A stretch of DNA of 64,000 nt from Metridium senile. Taxonomy: Eukaryota > Cnidaria > Anthozoa > Actiniaria > Metridiidae. Below the pieces are notes generated by a model, which was not told the DNA's origin, did not search any database, and saw only the letters and a list, made by a program, of their open reading frames with translations. A program made the translations under genes and the position numbers. Shown piece by piece: positions 18,670 to 35,000 of the stretch; position 1 is the first letter of the stretch; each line of letters starts with the position of its first letter. Location of the stretch: positions 35,764,768 through 35,828,767 of the forward strand of contig OX459095.1 in NCBI GenBank assembly GCA_949775045.1. Reading direction: 5' to 3'.

Positions 18670-21600
18670 TTATAGAAAATGACATGTTCTAGCTGACACC
18701 TTTGCTCTACATGCGTGGACCTTTGTCCACCATTATCACTATCCTCATATTTATTGCTGCCTACCTTCTAAATTCTTATAGAAAATGACATGTCCTAGCT
18801 GACACCTTTGCTCTACATGTGTGGACCTTTGTCTGTGTGGACTTTTGTCCACCATTATTATCACTATCCTCATATTTATTGCTGCCTACCTTCTAAATTA
18901 TTATAAAAATGACATGTCCTAGCTGACACTTTGGCTCTACATGTGTTGACCTTTGCCCACCATTATCACTACCCTCATATTTATTGCTGCCTACCTTCTA
19001 AATTATTATAAAAATGACATGTTCTAGCTGACACCTTTGCTCTACATGTGTTGACCTTTGCCCACCATTATCACTATCCTCATATTTTATTGCTGCCTAC
19101 CTTCTAAATTATTATAAAAATGACATGTCCTAGCTGACACCTTTGCTCTACATGTATGGACCTTTGTCTGTGTGGACTTTTGTCCACCATTATTATCACT
19201 ATCCTCATATTTTATTGCTGCCTACCTTCTAAATTATTATAAAAATGACATGTCCTAGCTGACACTTTGGCTCTACATGTGTTGAGCTTTGCCCACCATT
19301 ATCACTATTCTCATATTTTATTGCTGCCTACCTTCTAAATTATTATAAAAATGACATGTCCTAGCTGACACCTTTGCTCTACATGTGTTGACCTTTGTCT
19401 GTGTGGACTTTTGTCCACCATTAATATCACTATCCTCATATTTTATTGCTGCCTACCTTCTAAATTATTATAAAAATGACATGTCCTAGCTGACACCTTT
19501 GCTCTACATGTGTTGACCTTTGTCTGTGTGGACTTTTGCCCACCATTATTATCACTATCCTCATATTTATTGCTGCCTACCTTCTAAATTATTATAAAAA
19601 TGACATGTCCTAGCTGACACTTTGGCTCTACATGTGTTGACCTTTGCCCACCATTATCACTATCCTCATATTTATTGCTGCCTACCTTCTAAATTATTAT
19701 AAAAATGACATGTCCTAGCTGACACTTTGGCTCTACATGTGTGGACCTTTGCCCACCATTATCACTATTCTCATATTTTATTGCTGCCTACCTTCTAAAT
19801 TATTATATAAATGACATGTCCTAGCTGACACCTTTGCTCTACATGTATGGACCTTTGTCTGTGTGGACTTTTGTCCACCATTGTTATCACTATCCTCATA
19901 TTTATTGCTGCCTACCTTCTAAATTATTATAAAAATGACATGTCCTAGCTGACACTTTGGCTCTACATGTGTTGACCTTTGCCCACCATTATCACTATCC
20001 TCATATTTATTGCTGCCTACCTTCTAAATTATTATAAAAATGACATGTTCTAGCTGACACCTTTGCTCTACATGTGTTGACCTTTGCCCACCATTATCAC
20101 TATCCTCATATTTATTGCTGCCTACCTTCTAAATTATTATAAAAATGACATGTTCTAGCTGACACCTTTGCTCTACATGTGTTGACCTTTGCCCACCATT
20201 ATCACTATCCTCATATTTTATTGCTGCCTACCTTCTAAATTCTTATAGAAAATGACATGTCCTAGCTGACACCTTTGCTCTACATGTATGGACCTTTGTC
20301 TGTGTGGACTTTTGTCCACCATATCACTATCCTCATATTTTATTGCTGCCTACCTTCTAAATTATTATAAAAATGACATGTCCTAGCTGACACTTTGGCT
20401 CTACATGTGTCGAGCTTTGCCCACCATTATCACTATTCTCATATTTTATTGCTGCCTACCTTCTAAATTCTTATAGAAAATGACATGTCCTAGCTGACAC
20501 CTTTGCTCTACATGTATGGACCTTTGTCTGTGTGGACTTTTGTCCACCATATCACTATCCTCATATTTTATTGCTGCCTACCTTCTAAATTATTATAAAA
20601 ATGACATGTCCTAGCTGACACCTTTGCTCTACATGTGTTGACCTTTGTCTGTGTGGACTTTTGTCCACCATTAATATCACTATCCTCATATTTTATTGCT
20701 GCCTACCTTCTAAATTATTATAAAAATGACATGTCCTAGCTGACACCTTTGCTCTACATGTGTTGACCTTTGTCTGTGTGGACTTTTGCCCACCATTATT
20801 ATCACTATCCTCATATTTATTGCTGCCTACCTTCTAAATTATTATAAAAATGACATGTCCTAGCTGACACTTTGGCTCTACATGTGTTGACCTTTGCCCA
20901 CCATTATCACTATCCTCATATTTATTGCTGCCTACCTTCTAAATTATTATAAAAATGACATGTCCTAGCTGACACTTTGGCTCTACATGTGTTGACCTTT
21001 GTCCACCATTATCACTATCCTCATATTTATTGCTGCCTACCTTCTAAATTCTTATAGAAAATGACATGTTCTAGCTGACACCTTTGCTCTACATGCGTGG
21101 ACCTTTGTCCACCATTATCACTATCCTCATATTTATTGCTGCCTACCTTCTAAATTATTATAAAAATGACATGTCCTAGCTGACACCTTTGCTCTACATG
21201 TGTGGACCTTTGTCTGTGTGGACTTTTGTCCACCATTATTATCACTATCCTCATATTTATTGCTGCCTACCTTCTAAATTATTATAAAAATGACATGTCC
21301 TAGCTGACACTTTGGCTCTACATGTGTTGACCTTTGCCCACCATTATCACTATCCTCATATTTATTGCTGCCTACCTTCTAAATTATTATAAAAATGACA
21401 TGTTCTAGCTGACACCTTTGCTCTACATGTGTTGACCTTTGCCCACCATTATCACTATCCTCATATTTTATTGCTGCCTACCTTCTAAATTATTATAAAA
21501 ATGACATGTCCTAGCTGACACCTTTGCTCTACATGTATGGACCTTTGTCTGTGTGGACTTTTGTCCACCATTATTATCACTATCCTCATATTTTATTGCT

Positions 21601-22942
21601 GCCTACCTTCTAAATTATTATAAAAATGACATGTCCTAGCTGACACTTTGGCTCTACATGTGTTGAGCTTTGCCCACCATTATCACTATTCTCATATTTT
21701 ATTGCTGCCTACCTTCTAAATTATTATAAAAATGACATGTCCTAGCTGACACCTTTGCTCTACATGTGTTGACCTTTGTCTGTGTGGACTTTTGTCCACC
21801 ATTAATATCACTATCCTCATATTTTATTGCTGCCTACCTTCTAAATTATTATAAAAATGACATGTCCTAGCTGACACCTTTGCTCTACATGTGTTGACCT
21901 TTGTCTGTGTGGACTTTTGCCCACCATTATTATCACTATCCTCATATTTATTGCTGCCTACCTTCTAAATTATTATAAAAATGACATGTCCTAGCTGACA
22001 CTTTGGCTCTACATGTGTTGACCTTTGCCCACCATTATCACTATCCTCATATTTATTGCTGCCTACCTTCTAAATTATTATAAAAATGACATGTCCTAGC
22101 TGACACTTTGGCTCTACATGTGTTGACCTTTGCCCACCATTATCACTATCCTCATATTTAATTGCTGCCTACCTTCTAAATTATTATAAAAATGACATGT
22201 CCTAGCTGACACTTTGGCTCTACATGTGTGGACCTTTGCCCACCATTATCACTATTCTCATATTTTATTGCTGCCTACCTTCTAAATTATTATATAAATG
22301 ACATGTCCTAGCTGACACCTTTGCTCTACATGTATGGACCTTTGTCTGTGTGGACTTTTGTCCACCATTGTTATCACTATCCTCATATTTATTGCTGCCT
22401 ACCTTCTAAATTATTATAAAAATGACATGTCCTAGCTGACACTTTGGCTCTACATGTGTTGACCTTTGCCCACCATTATCACTATCCTCATATTTATTGC
22501 TGCCTACCTTCTAAATTATTATAAAAATGACATGTTCTAGCTGACACCTTTGCTCTACATGTGTTGACCTTTGCCCACCATTATCACTATCCTCATATTT
22601 ATTGCTGCCTACCTTCTAAATTATTATAAAAATGACATGTTCTAGCTGACACCTTTGCTCTACATGTGTTGACCTTTGCCCACCATTATCACTATCCTCA
22701 TATTTTATTGCTGCCTACCTTCTAAATTCTTATAGAAAATGACATGTCCTAGCTGACACCTTTGCTCTACATGTATGGACCTTTGTCTGTGTGGACTTTT
22801 GTCCACCATATCACTATCCTCATATTTTATTGCTGCCTACCTTCTAAATTATTATAAAAATGACATGTCCTAGCTGACACTTTGGCTCTACATGTGTCGA
22901 GCTTTGCCCACCATTATCACTATTCTCATATTTTATTGCTGC
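18670..22942. repeat. Higher-order repeat, 2.38/2.49 kb, two copies
   Basis: Rare variants recur at fixed offsets: atgcgtggac at 18711 and 21093 (2,382 bp), tatataaatg at 19804 and 22291 (2,487 bp), and tgtcgagc at about 20411 and 22898 (2,487 bp). The 105-bp change of offset equals one short monomer, present in copy two near 22.1 kb and absent from copy one. Copy one is roughly 18,670-20,455, copy two 21,050-22,942. Confidence 0.75.
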
Positions 22943-25900
22943 CTACCTTCTAAATTATTATAAAAATGACATGTCCTAGCTGACACCTTTGCTCTACATG
23001 TGTTGACCTTTGTCTGTGTGGACTTTTGTCCACCATTAATATCACTATCCTCATATTTTATTGCTGCCTACCTTCTAAATTATTATAAAAATGACATGTC
23101 CTAGCTGACACCTTTGCTCTACATGTGTTGACCTTTGTCTGTGTGGACTTTTGCCCACCATTATTATCACTATCCTCATATTTATTGCTGCCTACCTTCT
23201 AAATTATTATAAAAATGACATGTCCTAGCTGACACTTTGGCTCTACATGTGTTGACCTTTGCCCACCATTATCACTATCCTCATATTTATTGCTGCCTAC
23301 CTTCTAAATTATTATAAAAATGACATGTCCTAGCTGACACTTTGGCTCTACATGTGTTGACCTTTGCCCACCATTATCACTATCCTCATATTTTATTGCT
23401 GCCTACCTTCTAAATTATTATAAAAATGACATGTCCTAGCTGACACTTTGGCTCTACATGTGTTGACCTTTGCCCACCATTATCACTATTCTCATATTTT
23501 ATTGCTGCCTACCTTCTAAATTATTATAAAAATGACATGTTCTAGCTGACACCTTTGCTCTACATGTGTTGACCTTTGCCCACCATTATCACTATCCTCA
23601 TATTTTATTGCTGCCTACCTTCTAAATTATTATAAAAATGACATGTCCTAGCTGACACTTTGGCTCTACATGTGTTGACCTTTGCCCACCATTATCACTA
23701 TCCTCATATTTTATTGCTGCCTACCTTCTAAATTATTATAAAAATGACATGTCCTAGCTGACACCTTTGCTCTACATGTGTTGACCTTTGTCTGTGTGGA
23801 CTTTTGCCCACCATTATTATCACTATCCTCATATTTATTGCTGCCTACCTTCTAAATTATTATAAAAATGACATGTCCTAGCTGACACTTTGGCTCTACA
23901 TGTGTTGACCTTTGCCCACCATTATCACTATCCTCATATTTATTGCTGCCTACCTTCTAAATTATTATAAAAATGACATGTCCCAGATGACACTTTGGCT
24001 CTACATGTGTTGACCTTTGCCCACCATTATCACTATCCTCATATTTTATTGCTGCCTACCTTCTAAATTATTATAAAAATGACATGTCCTAGCTGACACT
24101 TTGGCTCTACATGTGTTGAGCTTTGCCCACCATTATCACTATTCTCATATTTTATTGCTGCCTACCTTCTAAATTATTATAAAAATGACATGTCCTAGCT
24201 GACACCTTTGCTCTACATGTGTTGACCTTTGTCTGTGTGGACTTTTGTCCACCATTAATATCACTATCCTCATATTTTATTGCTGCCTACCTTCTAAATT
24301 ATTATAAAAATGACATGTCCTAGCTGACACCTTTGCTCTACATGTGTTGACCTTTGTCTGTGTGGACTTTTGCCCACCATTATTATCACTATCCTCATAT
24401 TTATTGCTGCCTACCTTCTAAATTATTATAAAAATGACATGTCCTAGCTGACACTTTGGCTCTACATGTGTTGACCTTTGCCCACCATTATCACTATCCT
24501 CATATTTATTGCTGCCTACCTTCTAAATTATTATAAAAATGACATGTCCTAGCTGACACTTTGGCTCTACATGTGTTGACCTTTGCCCACCATTATCACT
24601 ATCCTCATATTTTATTGCTGCCTACCTTCTAAATTCTTATAGAAAATGACATGTCCTAGCTGACACCTTTGCTCTACATGTGTGGACCTTTGTCTGTGTG
24701 GACTTTTGTCCACCATTATTATCACTATCCTCATATTTATTGCTGCCTACCTTCTAAATTATTATAAAAATGACATGTCCTAGCTGACACTTTGGCTCTA
24801 CATGTGTTGACCTTTGCCCACCATTATCACTATCCTCATATTTATTGCTGCCTACCTTCTAAATTATTATAAAAATGACATGTTCTAGCTGACACCTTTG
24901 CTCTACATGTGTTGACCTTTGCCCACCATTATCACTATCCTCATATTTATTGCTGCCTACCTTCTAAATTATTATAAAAATGACATGTTCTAGCTGACAC
25001 CTTTGCTCTACATGTGTTGACCTTTGCCCACCATTATCACTATCCTCATATTTTATTGCTGCCTACCTTCTAAATTCTTATAGAAAATGACATGTCCTAG
25101 CTGACACCTTTGCTCTACATGTATGGACCTTTGTCTGTGTGGACTTTTGTCCACCATATCACTATCCTCATATTTTATTGCTGCCTACCTTCTAAATTAT
25201 TATAAAAATGACATGTCCTAGCTGACACTTTGGCTCTACATGTGTTGAGCTTTGCCCACCATTATCACTATTCTCATATTTTATTGCTGCCTACCTTCTA
25301 AATTATTATAAAAATGACATGTCCTAGCTGACACCTTTGCTCTACATGTGTTGACCTTTGTCTGTGTGGACTTTTGTCCACCATTAATATCACTATCCTC
25401 ATATTTTATTGCTGCCTACCTTCTAAATTATTATAAAAATGACATGTCCTAGCTGACACCTTTGCTCTACATGTGTTGACCTTTGTCTGTGTGGACTTTT
25501 GCCCACCATTATTATCACTATCCTCATATTTATTGCTGCCTACCTTCTAAATTATTATAAAAATGACATGTCCTAGCTGACACTTTGGCTCTACATGTGT
25601 TGACCTTTGCCCACCATTATCACTATCCTCATATTTATTGCTGCCTACCTTCTAAATTATTATAAAAATGACATGTCCTAGCTGACACTTTGGCTCTACA
25701 TGTGTTGACCTTTGCCCACCATTATCACTATCCTCATATTTTATTGCTGCCTACCTTCTAAATTATTATAAAAATGACATGTCCTAGCTGACACTTTGGC
25801 TCTACATGTGTTGACCTTTGCCCACCATTATCACTATTCTCATATTTTATTGCTGCCTACCTTCTAAATTATTATATAAATGACATGTCCTAGCTCACAC

Positions 25901-28900
25901 CTTTGCTCTACATGTATGGACCTTTGTCTGTGTGGACTTTTGTCCACCATTATTATCACTATCCTCATATTTTATTGCTGCCTACCTTCTAAATTATTAT
26001 AAAAATGACATGTCCCAGATGACACTTTGGCTCTACATGTGTTGACCTTTGCCCACCATTATCACTATCCTCATATTTTATTGCTGCCTACCTTCTAAAT
26101 TATTATAAAAATGACATGTCCTAGCTGACACTTTGGCTCTACATGTGTTGAGCTTTGCCCACCATTATCACTATTCTCATATTTTATTGCTGCCTACCTT
26201 CTAAATTATTATAAAAATGACATGTCCTAGCTGACACCTTTGCTCTACATGTGTTGACCTTTGTCTGTGTGGACTTTTGTCCACCATTAATATCACTATC
26301 CTCATATTTTATTGCTGCCTACCTTCTAAATTATTATAAAAATGACATGTCCTAGCTGACACCTTTGCTCTACATGTGTTGACCTTTGTCTGTGTGGACT
26401 TTTGCCCACCATTATTATCACTATCCTCATATTTATTGCTGCCTACCTTCTAAATTATTATAAAAATGACATGTCCTAGCTGACACTTTGGCTCTACATG
26501 TGTTGACCTTTGCCCACCATTATCACTATCCTCATATTTATTGCTGCCGACCTTCTAAATTATTATAAAAATGACATGTCCTAGCTGACACTTTGGCTCT
26601 ACATGTGTTGACCTTTGCCCACCATTATCACTATCCTCATATTTTATTGCTGCCTACCTTCTAAATTCTTATAGAAAATGACATGTCCTAGCTGACACCT
26701 TTGCTCTACATGTGTGGACCTTTGTCTGTGTTGACTTTTGTCCACCATTATTATCACTATCCTCATATTTATTGCTGCCTACCTTCTAAATTATTATAAA
26801 AATGACATGTCCTAGCTGACACTTTGGCTCTACATGTGTTGACCTTTGCCCACCATTATCACTATCCTCATATTTATTGCTGCCTACCTTCTAAATTATT
26901 ATAAAAATGACATGTTCTAGCTGACACCTTTGCTCTACATGTGTTGACCTTTGCCCACCATTATCACTATCCTCATATTTATTGCTGCCTACCTTCTAAA
27001 TTATTATAAAAATGACATGTTCTAGCTGACACCTTTGCTCTACATGTGTTGACCTTTGCCCACCATTATCACTATCCTCATATTTTATTGCTGCCTACCT
27101 TCTAAATTCTTATAGAAAATGACATATCCTAGCTGACACCTTTGCTCTACATGTATGGACCTTTGTCTGTGTGGACTTTTGTCCACCATATCACTATCCT
27201 CATATTTTATTGCTGCCTACCTTCTAAATTATTATAAAAATGACATGTCCTAGCTGACACTTTGGCTCTACATGTGTTGAGCTTTGCCCACCATTATCAC
27301 TATTCTCATATTTTATTGCTGCCTACCTTCTAAATTATTATAAAAATGACATGTCCTAGCTGACACCTTTGCTCTACATGTGTTGACCTTTGTCTGTGTG
27401 GACTTTTGCCCACCATTATTATCACTATCCTCATATTTATTGCTGCCTACCTTCTAAATTATTATAAAAATGACATGTCCTAGCTGACACTTTGGCTCTA
27501 CATGTGTTGACCTTTGCCCACCATTATCACTATCCTCATATTTATTGCTGCCTACCTTCTAAATTATTATAAAAATGACATGTCCTAGCTGACACTTTGG
27601 CTCTACATGTGTTGACCTTTGCCCACCATTATCACTATCCTCATATTTTATTGCTGCCTACCTTCTAAATTATTATAAAAATGACATGTCCTAGCTGACA
27701 CTTTGGCTCTACATGTGTTGACCTTTGCCCACCATTATCACTATTCTCATATTTTATTGCTGCCTACCTTCTAAATTATTATATAAATGACATGTCCTAG
27801 CTGACACCTTTGCTCTACATGTATGGACCTTTGTCTGTGTGGACTTTTGTCCACCATTGTTATCACTATCCTCATATTTTATTGCTGCCTACCTTCTAAA
27901 TTATTATAAAAATGACATGTCCTAGCTGACACTTTGGCTCTACATGTGTTGACCTTTGCCCACCATTATCACTATCCTCATATTTATTGCTGCCTACCTT
28001 CTAAATTATTATAAAAATGACATGTCCTAGCTCACACCTTTGCTCTACATGTATGGACCTTTGTCTGTGTGGACTTTTGTCCACCATTGTTATCACTATC
28101 CTCATATTTTATTGCTGCCTACCTTCTAAATTATTATAAAAATGACATGTCCTAGCTGACACCTTTGCTCTACATGTATGGACCTTTGTCTGTGTGGACT
28201 TTTGTCCACCATTAATATCACTATCCTCATATTTTATTGCTGCCTACCTTCTAAATTATTATAAAAATGACATGTCCTAGCTGACACCTTTGCTCTACAT
28301 GTGTTGACCTTTGTCTGTGTGGACTTTTGCCCACCATTATTATCACTATCCTCATATTTATTGCTGCCTACCTTCTAAATTATTATAAAAATGACATGTC
28401 CTAGCTGACACTTTGGCTCTACATGTGTTGACCTTTGCCCACCATTATCACTATCCTCATATTTATTGCTGCCTACCTTCTAAATTATTATAAAAATGAC
28501 ATGTTCTAGCTGACACCTTTGCTCTACATGTGTTGACCTTTGCCCACCATTATCACTATCCTCATATTTTATTGCTGCCTACCTTCTAAATTATTATAAA
28601 AATGACATGTCCTAGCTGACACCTTTGCTCTACATGTATGGACCTTTGTCTGTGTGGACTTTTGTCCACCATTATTATCACTATCCTCATATTTTATTGC
28701 TGCCTACCTTCTAAATTATTATAAAAATGACATGTCCTAGCTGACACTTTGGCTCTACATGTGTTGAGCTTTGCCCACCATTATCACTATTCTCATATTT
28801 TATTGCTGCCTACCTTCTAAATTATTATAAAAATGACATGTCCTAGCTGACATCTTTGCTCTACATGTGTTGACCTTTGTCTGTGTGGACTTTTGTCCAC

Positions 28901-29059
28901 CATTAATATCACTATCCTCATATTTTATTGCTGCCTACCTTCTAAATTATTATAAAAATGACATGTCCTAGCTGACACCTTTGCTCTACATGTGTTGACC
29001 TTTGTCTGTGTGGACTTTTGCCCACCATTATTATCACTATCCTCATATTTATTGCTGCC

Positions 29060-32000
29060 TACCTTCTAAATTATTATAAAAATGACATGTCCTAGCTGAC
29101 ACTTTGGCTCTACATGTGTTGACCTTTGCCCACCATTATCACTATCCTCATATTTATTGCTGCCTACCTTCTAAATTATTATAAAAATGACATGTTCTAG
29201 CTGACACCTTTGCTCTACATGTGTTGACCTTTGTCTGTGTGGACTTTTGCCCACCATTATTATCACTATCCTCATATTTATTGCTGCCTACCTTCTAAAT
29301 TATTATAAAAATGACATGTCCCAGATGACACTTTGGCTCTACATGTGTTGACCTTTGCCCACCATTATCACTATCCTCATATTTTATTGCTGCCTACCTT
29401 CTAAATTCTTATAGAAAATGACATGTCCTAGCTGACACCTTTGCTCTACATGTGTGGACCTTTGTCTGTGTGGACTTTTGTCCACCATTATTATCACTAT
29501 CCTCATATTTATTGCTGCCTACCTTCTAAATTATTATAAAAATGACATGTCCTAGCTGACACTTTGGCTCTACATGTGTTGACCTTTGCCCACCATTATC
29601 ACTATCCTCATATTTATTGCTGCCTACCTTCTAAATTATTATAAAAATGACATGTTCTAGCTGACACCTTTGCTCTACATGTGTTGACCTTTGCCCACCA
29701 TTATCACTATCCTCATATTTTATTGCTGCCTACCTTCTAAATTCTTATAGAAAATGACATGTCCTAGCTGACACTTTGGCTCTACATGTGTTGACCTTTG
29801 CCCACCATTATCACTATCCTCATATTTTATTGCTGCCTACCTTCTAAATTATTATAAAAATGACATGTCCTAGCTGACACTTTGGCTCTACATGTGTTGA
29901 CCTTTGCCCACCATTATCACTATTCTCATATTTTATTGCTGCCTACCTTCTAAATTATTATATAAATGACATGTCCTAGCTGACACCTTTGCTCTACATG
30001 TGTGGACCTTTGTCTGTGTGGACTTTTGTCCACCATTATTATCACTATCCTCATATTTATTGCTGCCTACCTTCTAAATTATTATAAAAATGACATGTTC
30101 TAGCTGACACCTTTGCTCTACATGTGTTGACCTTTGCCCACCATTATCACTATCCTCATATTTTATTGCTGCCTACCTTCTAAATTCTTATAGAAAATGA
30201 CATGTCCTAGCTGACACCTTTGCTCTACATGTATGGACCTTTGTCTGTGTGGACTTTTGTCCACCATATCACTATCCTCATATTTTATTGCTGCCTACCT
30301 TCTAAATTATTATAAAAATGACATGTCCTAGCTGACACTTTGGCTCTACATGTGTTGAGCTTTGCCCACCATGATCACTATTCTCATATTTTATTGCTGC
30401 CTACCTTCTAAATTATTATAAAAATGACATGTCCTAGCTGACACCTTTGCTCTACATGTGTTGACCTTTGTCTGTGTGGACTTTTGTCCACCATTAATAT
30501 CACTATCCTCATATTTTATTGCTGCCTACCTTCTAAATTATTATAAAAATGACATGTCCTAGCTGACACCTTTGCTCTACATGTGTTGACCTTTGTCTGT
30601 GTTGACTTTTGCCCACCATTATTATCACTATCCTCATATTTATTGCTGCCTACCTTCTAAATTATTATAAAAATGACATGTCCTAGCTGACACTTTGGCT
30701 CTACATGTGTTGACCTTTGCCCACCATTATCACTATCCTCATATTTATTGCTGCCTACCTTCTAAATTATTATAAAAATGACATGTCCTAGCTGACACTT
30801 TGGCTCTACATGTGTTGACCTTTGCCCACCATTATCACTATTCTCATATTTTATTGCTGCCTACCTTCTAAATTATTATAAAAATGACATGTCCTAGCTG
30901 ACACTTTGGCTCTACATGTGTTGACCTTTGCCCACCATTATCACTATTCTCATATTTTATTGCTGCCTACCTTCTAAATTATTATATAAATGACATGTCC
31001 TAGCTCACACCTTTGCTCTACATGTATGGACCTTTGTCTGTGTGGACTTTTGTCCACCATTATTATCACTATCCTCATATTTTATTGCTGCCTACCTTCT
31101 AAATTATTATAAAAATGACATGTCCCAGATGACACTTTGGCTCTACATGTGTTGACCTTTGCCCACCATTATCACTATCCTCATATTTTATTGCTGCCTA
31201 CCTTCTAAATTATTATAAAAATGACATGTCCTAGCTGACACTTTGGCTCTACATGTGTTGAGCTTTGCCCACCATTATCACTATTCTCATATTTTATTGC
31301 TGCCTACCTTCTAAATTATTATAAAAATGACATGTCCTAGCTGACACCTTTGCTCTACATGTGTTGACCTTTGTCTGTGTGGACTTTTGTCCACCATTAA
31401 TATCACTATCCTCATATTTTATTGCTGCCTACCTTCTAAATTATTATAAAAATGACATGTCCTAGCTGACACCTTTGCTCTACATGTGTTGACCTTTGTC
31501 TGTGTGGACTTTTGCCCACCATTATTATCACTATCCTCATATTTATTGCTGCCTACCTTCTAAATTATTATAAAAATGACATGTCCTAGCTGACACTTTG
31601 GCTCTACATGTGTTGACCTTTGCCCACCATTATCACTATCCTCATATTTATTGCTGCCTACCTTCTAAATTATTATAAAAATGACATGTCCTAGCTGACA
31701 CTTTGGCTCTACATGTGTTGACCTTTGCCCACCATTATCACTATCCTCATATTTTATTGCTGCCTACCTTCTAAATTCTTATAGAAAATGACATGTCCTA
31801 GCTGACACCTTTGCTCTACATGTGTGGACCTTTGTCTGTGTTGACTTTTGTCCACCATTATTATCACTATCCTCATATTTATTGCTGCCTACCTTCTAAA
31901 TTATTATAAAAATGACATGTCCTAGCTGACACTTTGGCTCTACATGTGTTGACCTTTGCCCACCATTATCACTATCCTCATATTTATTGCTGCCTACCTT

Positions 32001-35000
32001 CTAAATTATTATAAAAATGACATGTTCTAGCTGACACCTTTGCTCTACATGTGTTGACCTTTGCCCACCATTATCACTATCCTCATATTTATTGCTGCCT
32101 ACCTTCTAAATTATTATAAAAATGACATGTTCTAGCTGACACCTTTGCTCTACATGTGTTGACCTTTGCCCACCATTATCACTATCCTCATATTTTATTG
32201 CTGCCTACCTTCTAAATTCTTATAGAAAATGACATGTCCTAGCTGACACCTTTGCTCTACATGTATGGACCTTTGTCTGTGTGGACTTTTGTCCACCATA
32301 TCACTATCCTCATATTTTATTGCTGCCTACCTTCTAAATTATTATAAAAATGACATGTCCTAGCTGACACTTTGGCTCTACATGTGTTGAGCTTTGCCCA
32401 CCATTATCACTATTCTCATATTTTATTGCTGCCTACCTTCTAAATTATTATAAAAATGACATGTCCTAGCTGACACCTTTGCTCTACATGTGTTGACCTT
32501 TGTCTGTGTGGACTTTTGCCCACCATTATTATCACTATCCTCATATTTATTGCTGCCTACCTTCTAAATTATTATAAAAATGACATGTCCTAGCTGACAC
32601 TTTGGCTCTACATGTGTTGACCTTTGCCCACCATTATCACTATCCTCATATTTATTGCTGCCTACCTTCTAAATTATTATAAAAATGACATGTCCTAGCT
32701 GACACTTTGGCTCTACATGTGTTGACCTTTGCCCACCATTATCACTATCCTCATATTTTATTGCTGCCTACCTTCTAAATTATTATAAAAATGACATGTC
32801 CTAGCTGACACTTTGGCTCTACATGTGTTGACCTTTGCCCACCATTATCACTATTCTCATATTTTATTGCTGCCTACCTTCTAAATTATTATATAAATGA
32901 CATGTCCTAGCTGACACCTTTGCTCTACATGTATGGACCTTTGTCTGTGTGGACTTTTGTCCACCATTGTTATCACTATCCTCATATTTTATTGCTGCCT
33001 ACCTTCTAAATTATTATAAAAATGACATGTCCTAGCTGACACTTTGGCTCTACATGTGTTGACCTTTGTCTGTGTGGACTTTTGTCCACCATTGTTATCA
33101 CTATCCTCATATTTTATTGCTGCCTACCTTCTAAATTATTATAAAAATGACATGTCCTAGCTGACACCTTTGCTCTACATGTATGGACCTTTGTCTGTGT
33201 GGACTTTTGTCCACCATTAATATCACTATCCTCATATTTTATTGCTGCCTACCTTCTAAATTATTATAAAAATGACATGTCCTAGCTGACACCTTTGCTC
33301 TACATGTGTTGACCTTTGTCTGTGTGGACTTTTGCCCACCATTATTATCACTATCCTCATATTTATTGCTGCCTACCTTCTAAATTATTATAAAAATGAC
33401 ATGTCCTAGCTGACACTTTGGCTCTACATGTGTTGACCTTTGCCCACCATTATCACTATCCTCATATTTATTGCTGCCTACCTTCTAAATTATTATAAAA
33501 ATGACATGTTCTAGCTGACACCTTTGCTCTACATGTGTTGACCTTTGCCCACCATTATCACTATCCTCATATTTTATTGCTGCCTACCTTCTAAATTATT
33601 ATAAAAATGACATGTCCTAGCTGACACCTTTGCTCTACATGTATGGACCTTTGTCTGTGTGGACTTTTGTCCACCATTATTATCACTATCCTCATATTTT
33701 ATTGCTGCCTACCTTCTAAATTATTATAAAAATGACATGTCCTAGCTGACACTTTGGCTCTACATGTGTTGAGCTTTGCCCACCATTATCACTATTCTCA
33801 TATTTTATTGCTGCCTACCTTCTAAATTATTATAAAAATGACATGTCCTAGCTGACATCTTTGCTCTACATGTGTTGACCTTTGTCTGTGTGGACTTTTG
33901 TCCACCATTAATATCACTATCCTCATATTTTATTGCTGCCTACCTTCTAAATTATTATAAAAATGACATGTCCTAGCTGACACCTTTGCTCTACATGTGT
34001 TGACCTTTGTCTGTGTGGACTTTTGCCCACCATTATTATCACTATCCTCATATTTATTGCTGCCTACCTTCTAAATTATTATAAAAATGACATGTCCTAG
34101 CTGACACTTTGGCTCTACATGTGTTGACCTTTGCCCACCATTATCACTATCCTCATATTTATTGCTGCCTACCTTCTAAATTATTATAAAAATGACATGT
34201 TCTAGCTGACACCTTTGCTCTACATGTGTTGACCTTTGCCCACCATTATCACTATCCTCATATTTATTGCTGCCTACCTTCTAAATTATTATAAAAATGA
34301 CATGTTCTAGCTGACACCTTTGCTCTACATGTGTTGACCTTTGCCCACCATTATCACTATCCTCATATTTTATTGCTGCCTACCTTCTAAATTCTTATAG
34401 AAAATGACATGTCCTAGCTGACACCTTTGCTCTACATGTATGGACCTTTGTCTGTGTGGACTTTTGTCCACCATATCACTATCCTCATATTTTATTGCTG
34501 CCTACCTTCTAAATTATTATAAAAATGACATGTCCTAGCTGACACTTTGGCTCTACATGTGTTGAGCTTTGCCCACCATGATCACTATTCTCATATTTTA
34601 TTGCTGCCTACCTTCTAAATTATTATAAAAATGACATGTCCTAGCTGACACCTTTGCTCTACATGTGTTGACCTTTGTCTGTGTGGACTTTTGTCCACCA
34701 TTAATATCACTATCCTCATATTTTATTGCTGCCTACCTTCTAAATTATTATAAAAATGACATGTCCTAGCTGACACCTTTGCTCTACATGTGTTGACCTT
34801 TGTCTGTGTTGACTTTTGCCCACCATTATTATCACTATCCTCATATTTATTGCTGCCTACCTTCTAAATTATTATAAAAATGACATGTCCTAGCTGACAC
34901 TTTGGCTCTACATGTGTTGACCTTTGCCCACCATTATCACTATCCTCATATTTATTGCTGCCTACCTTCTAAATTATTATAAAAATGACATGTCCTAGCT

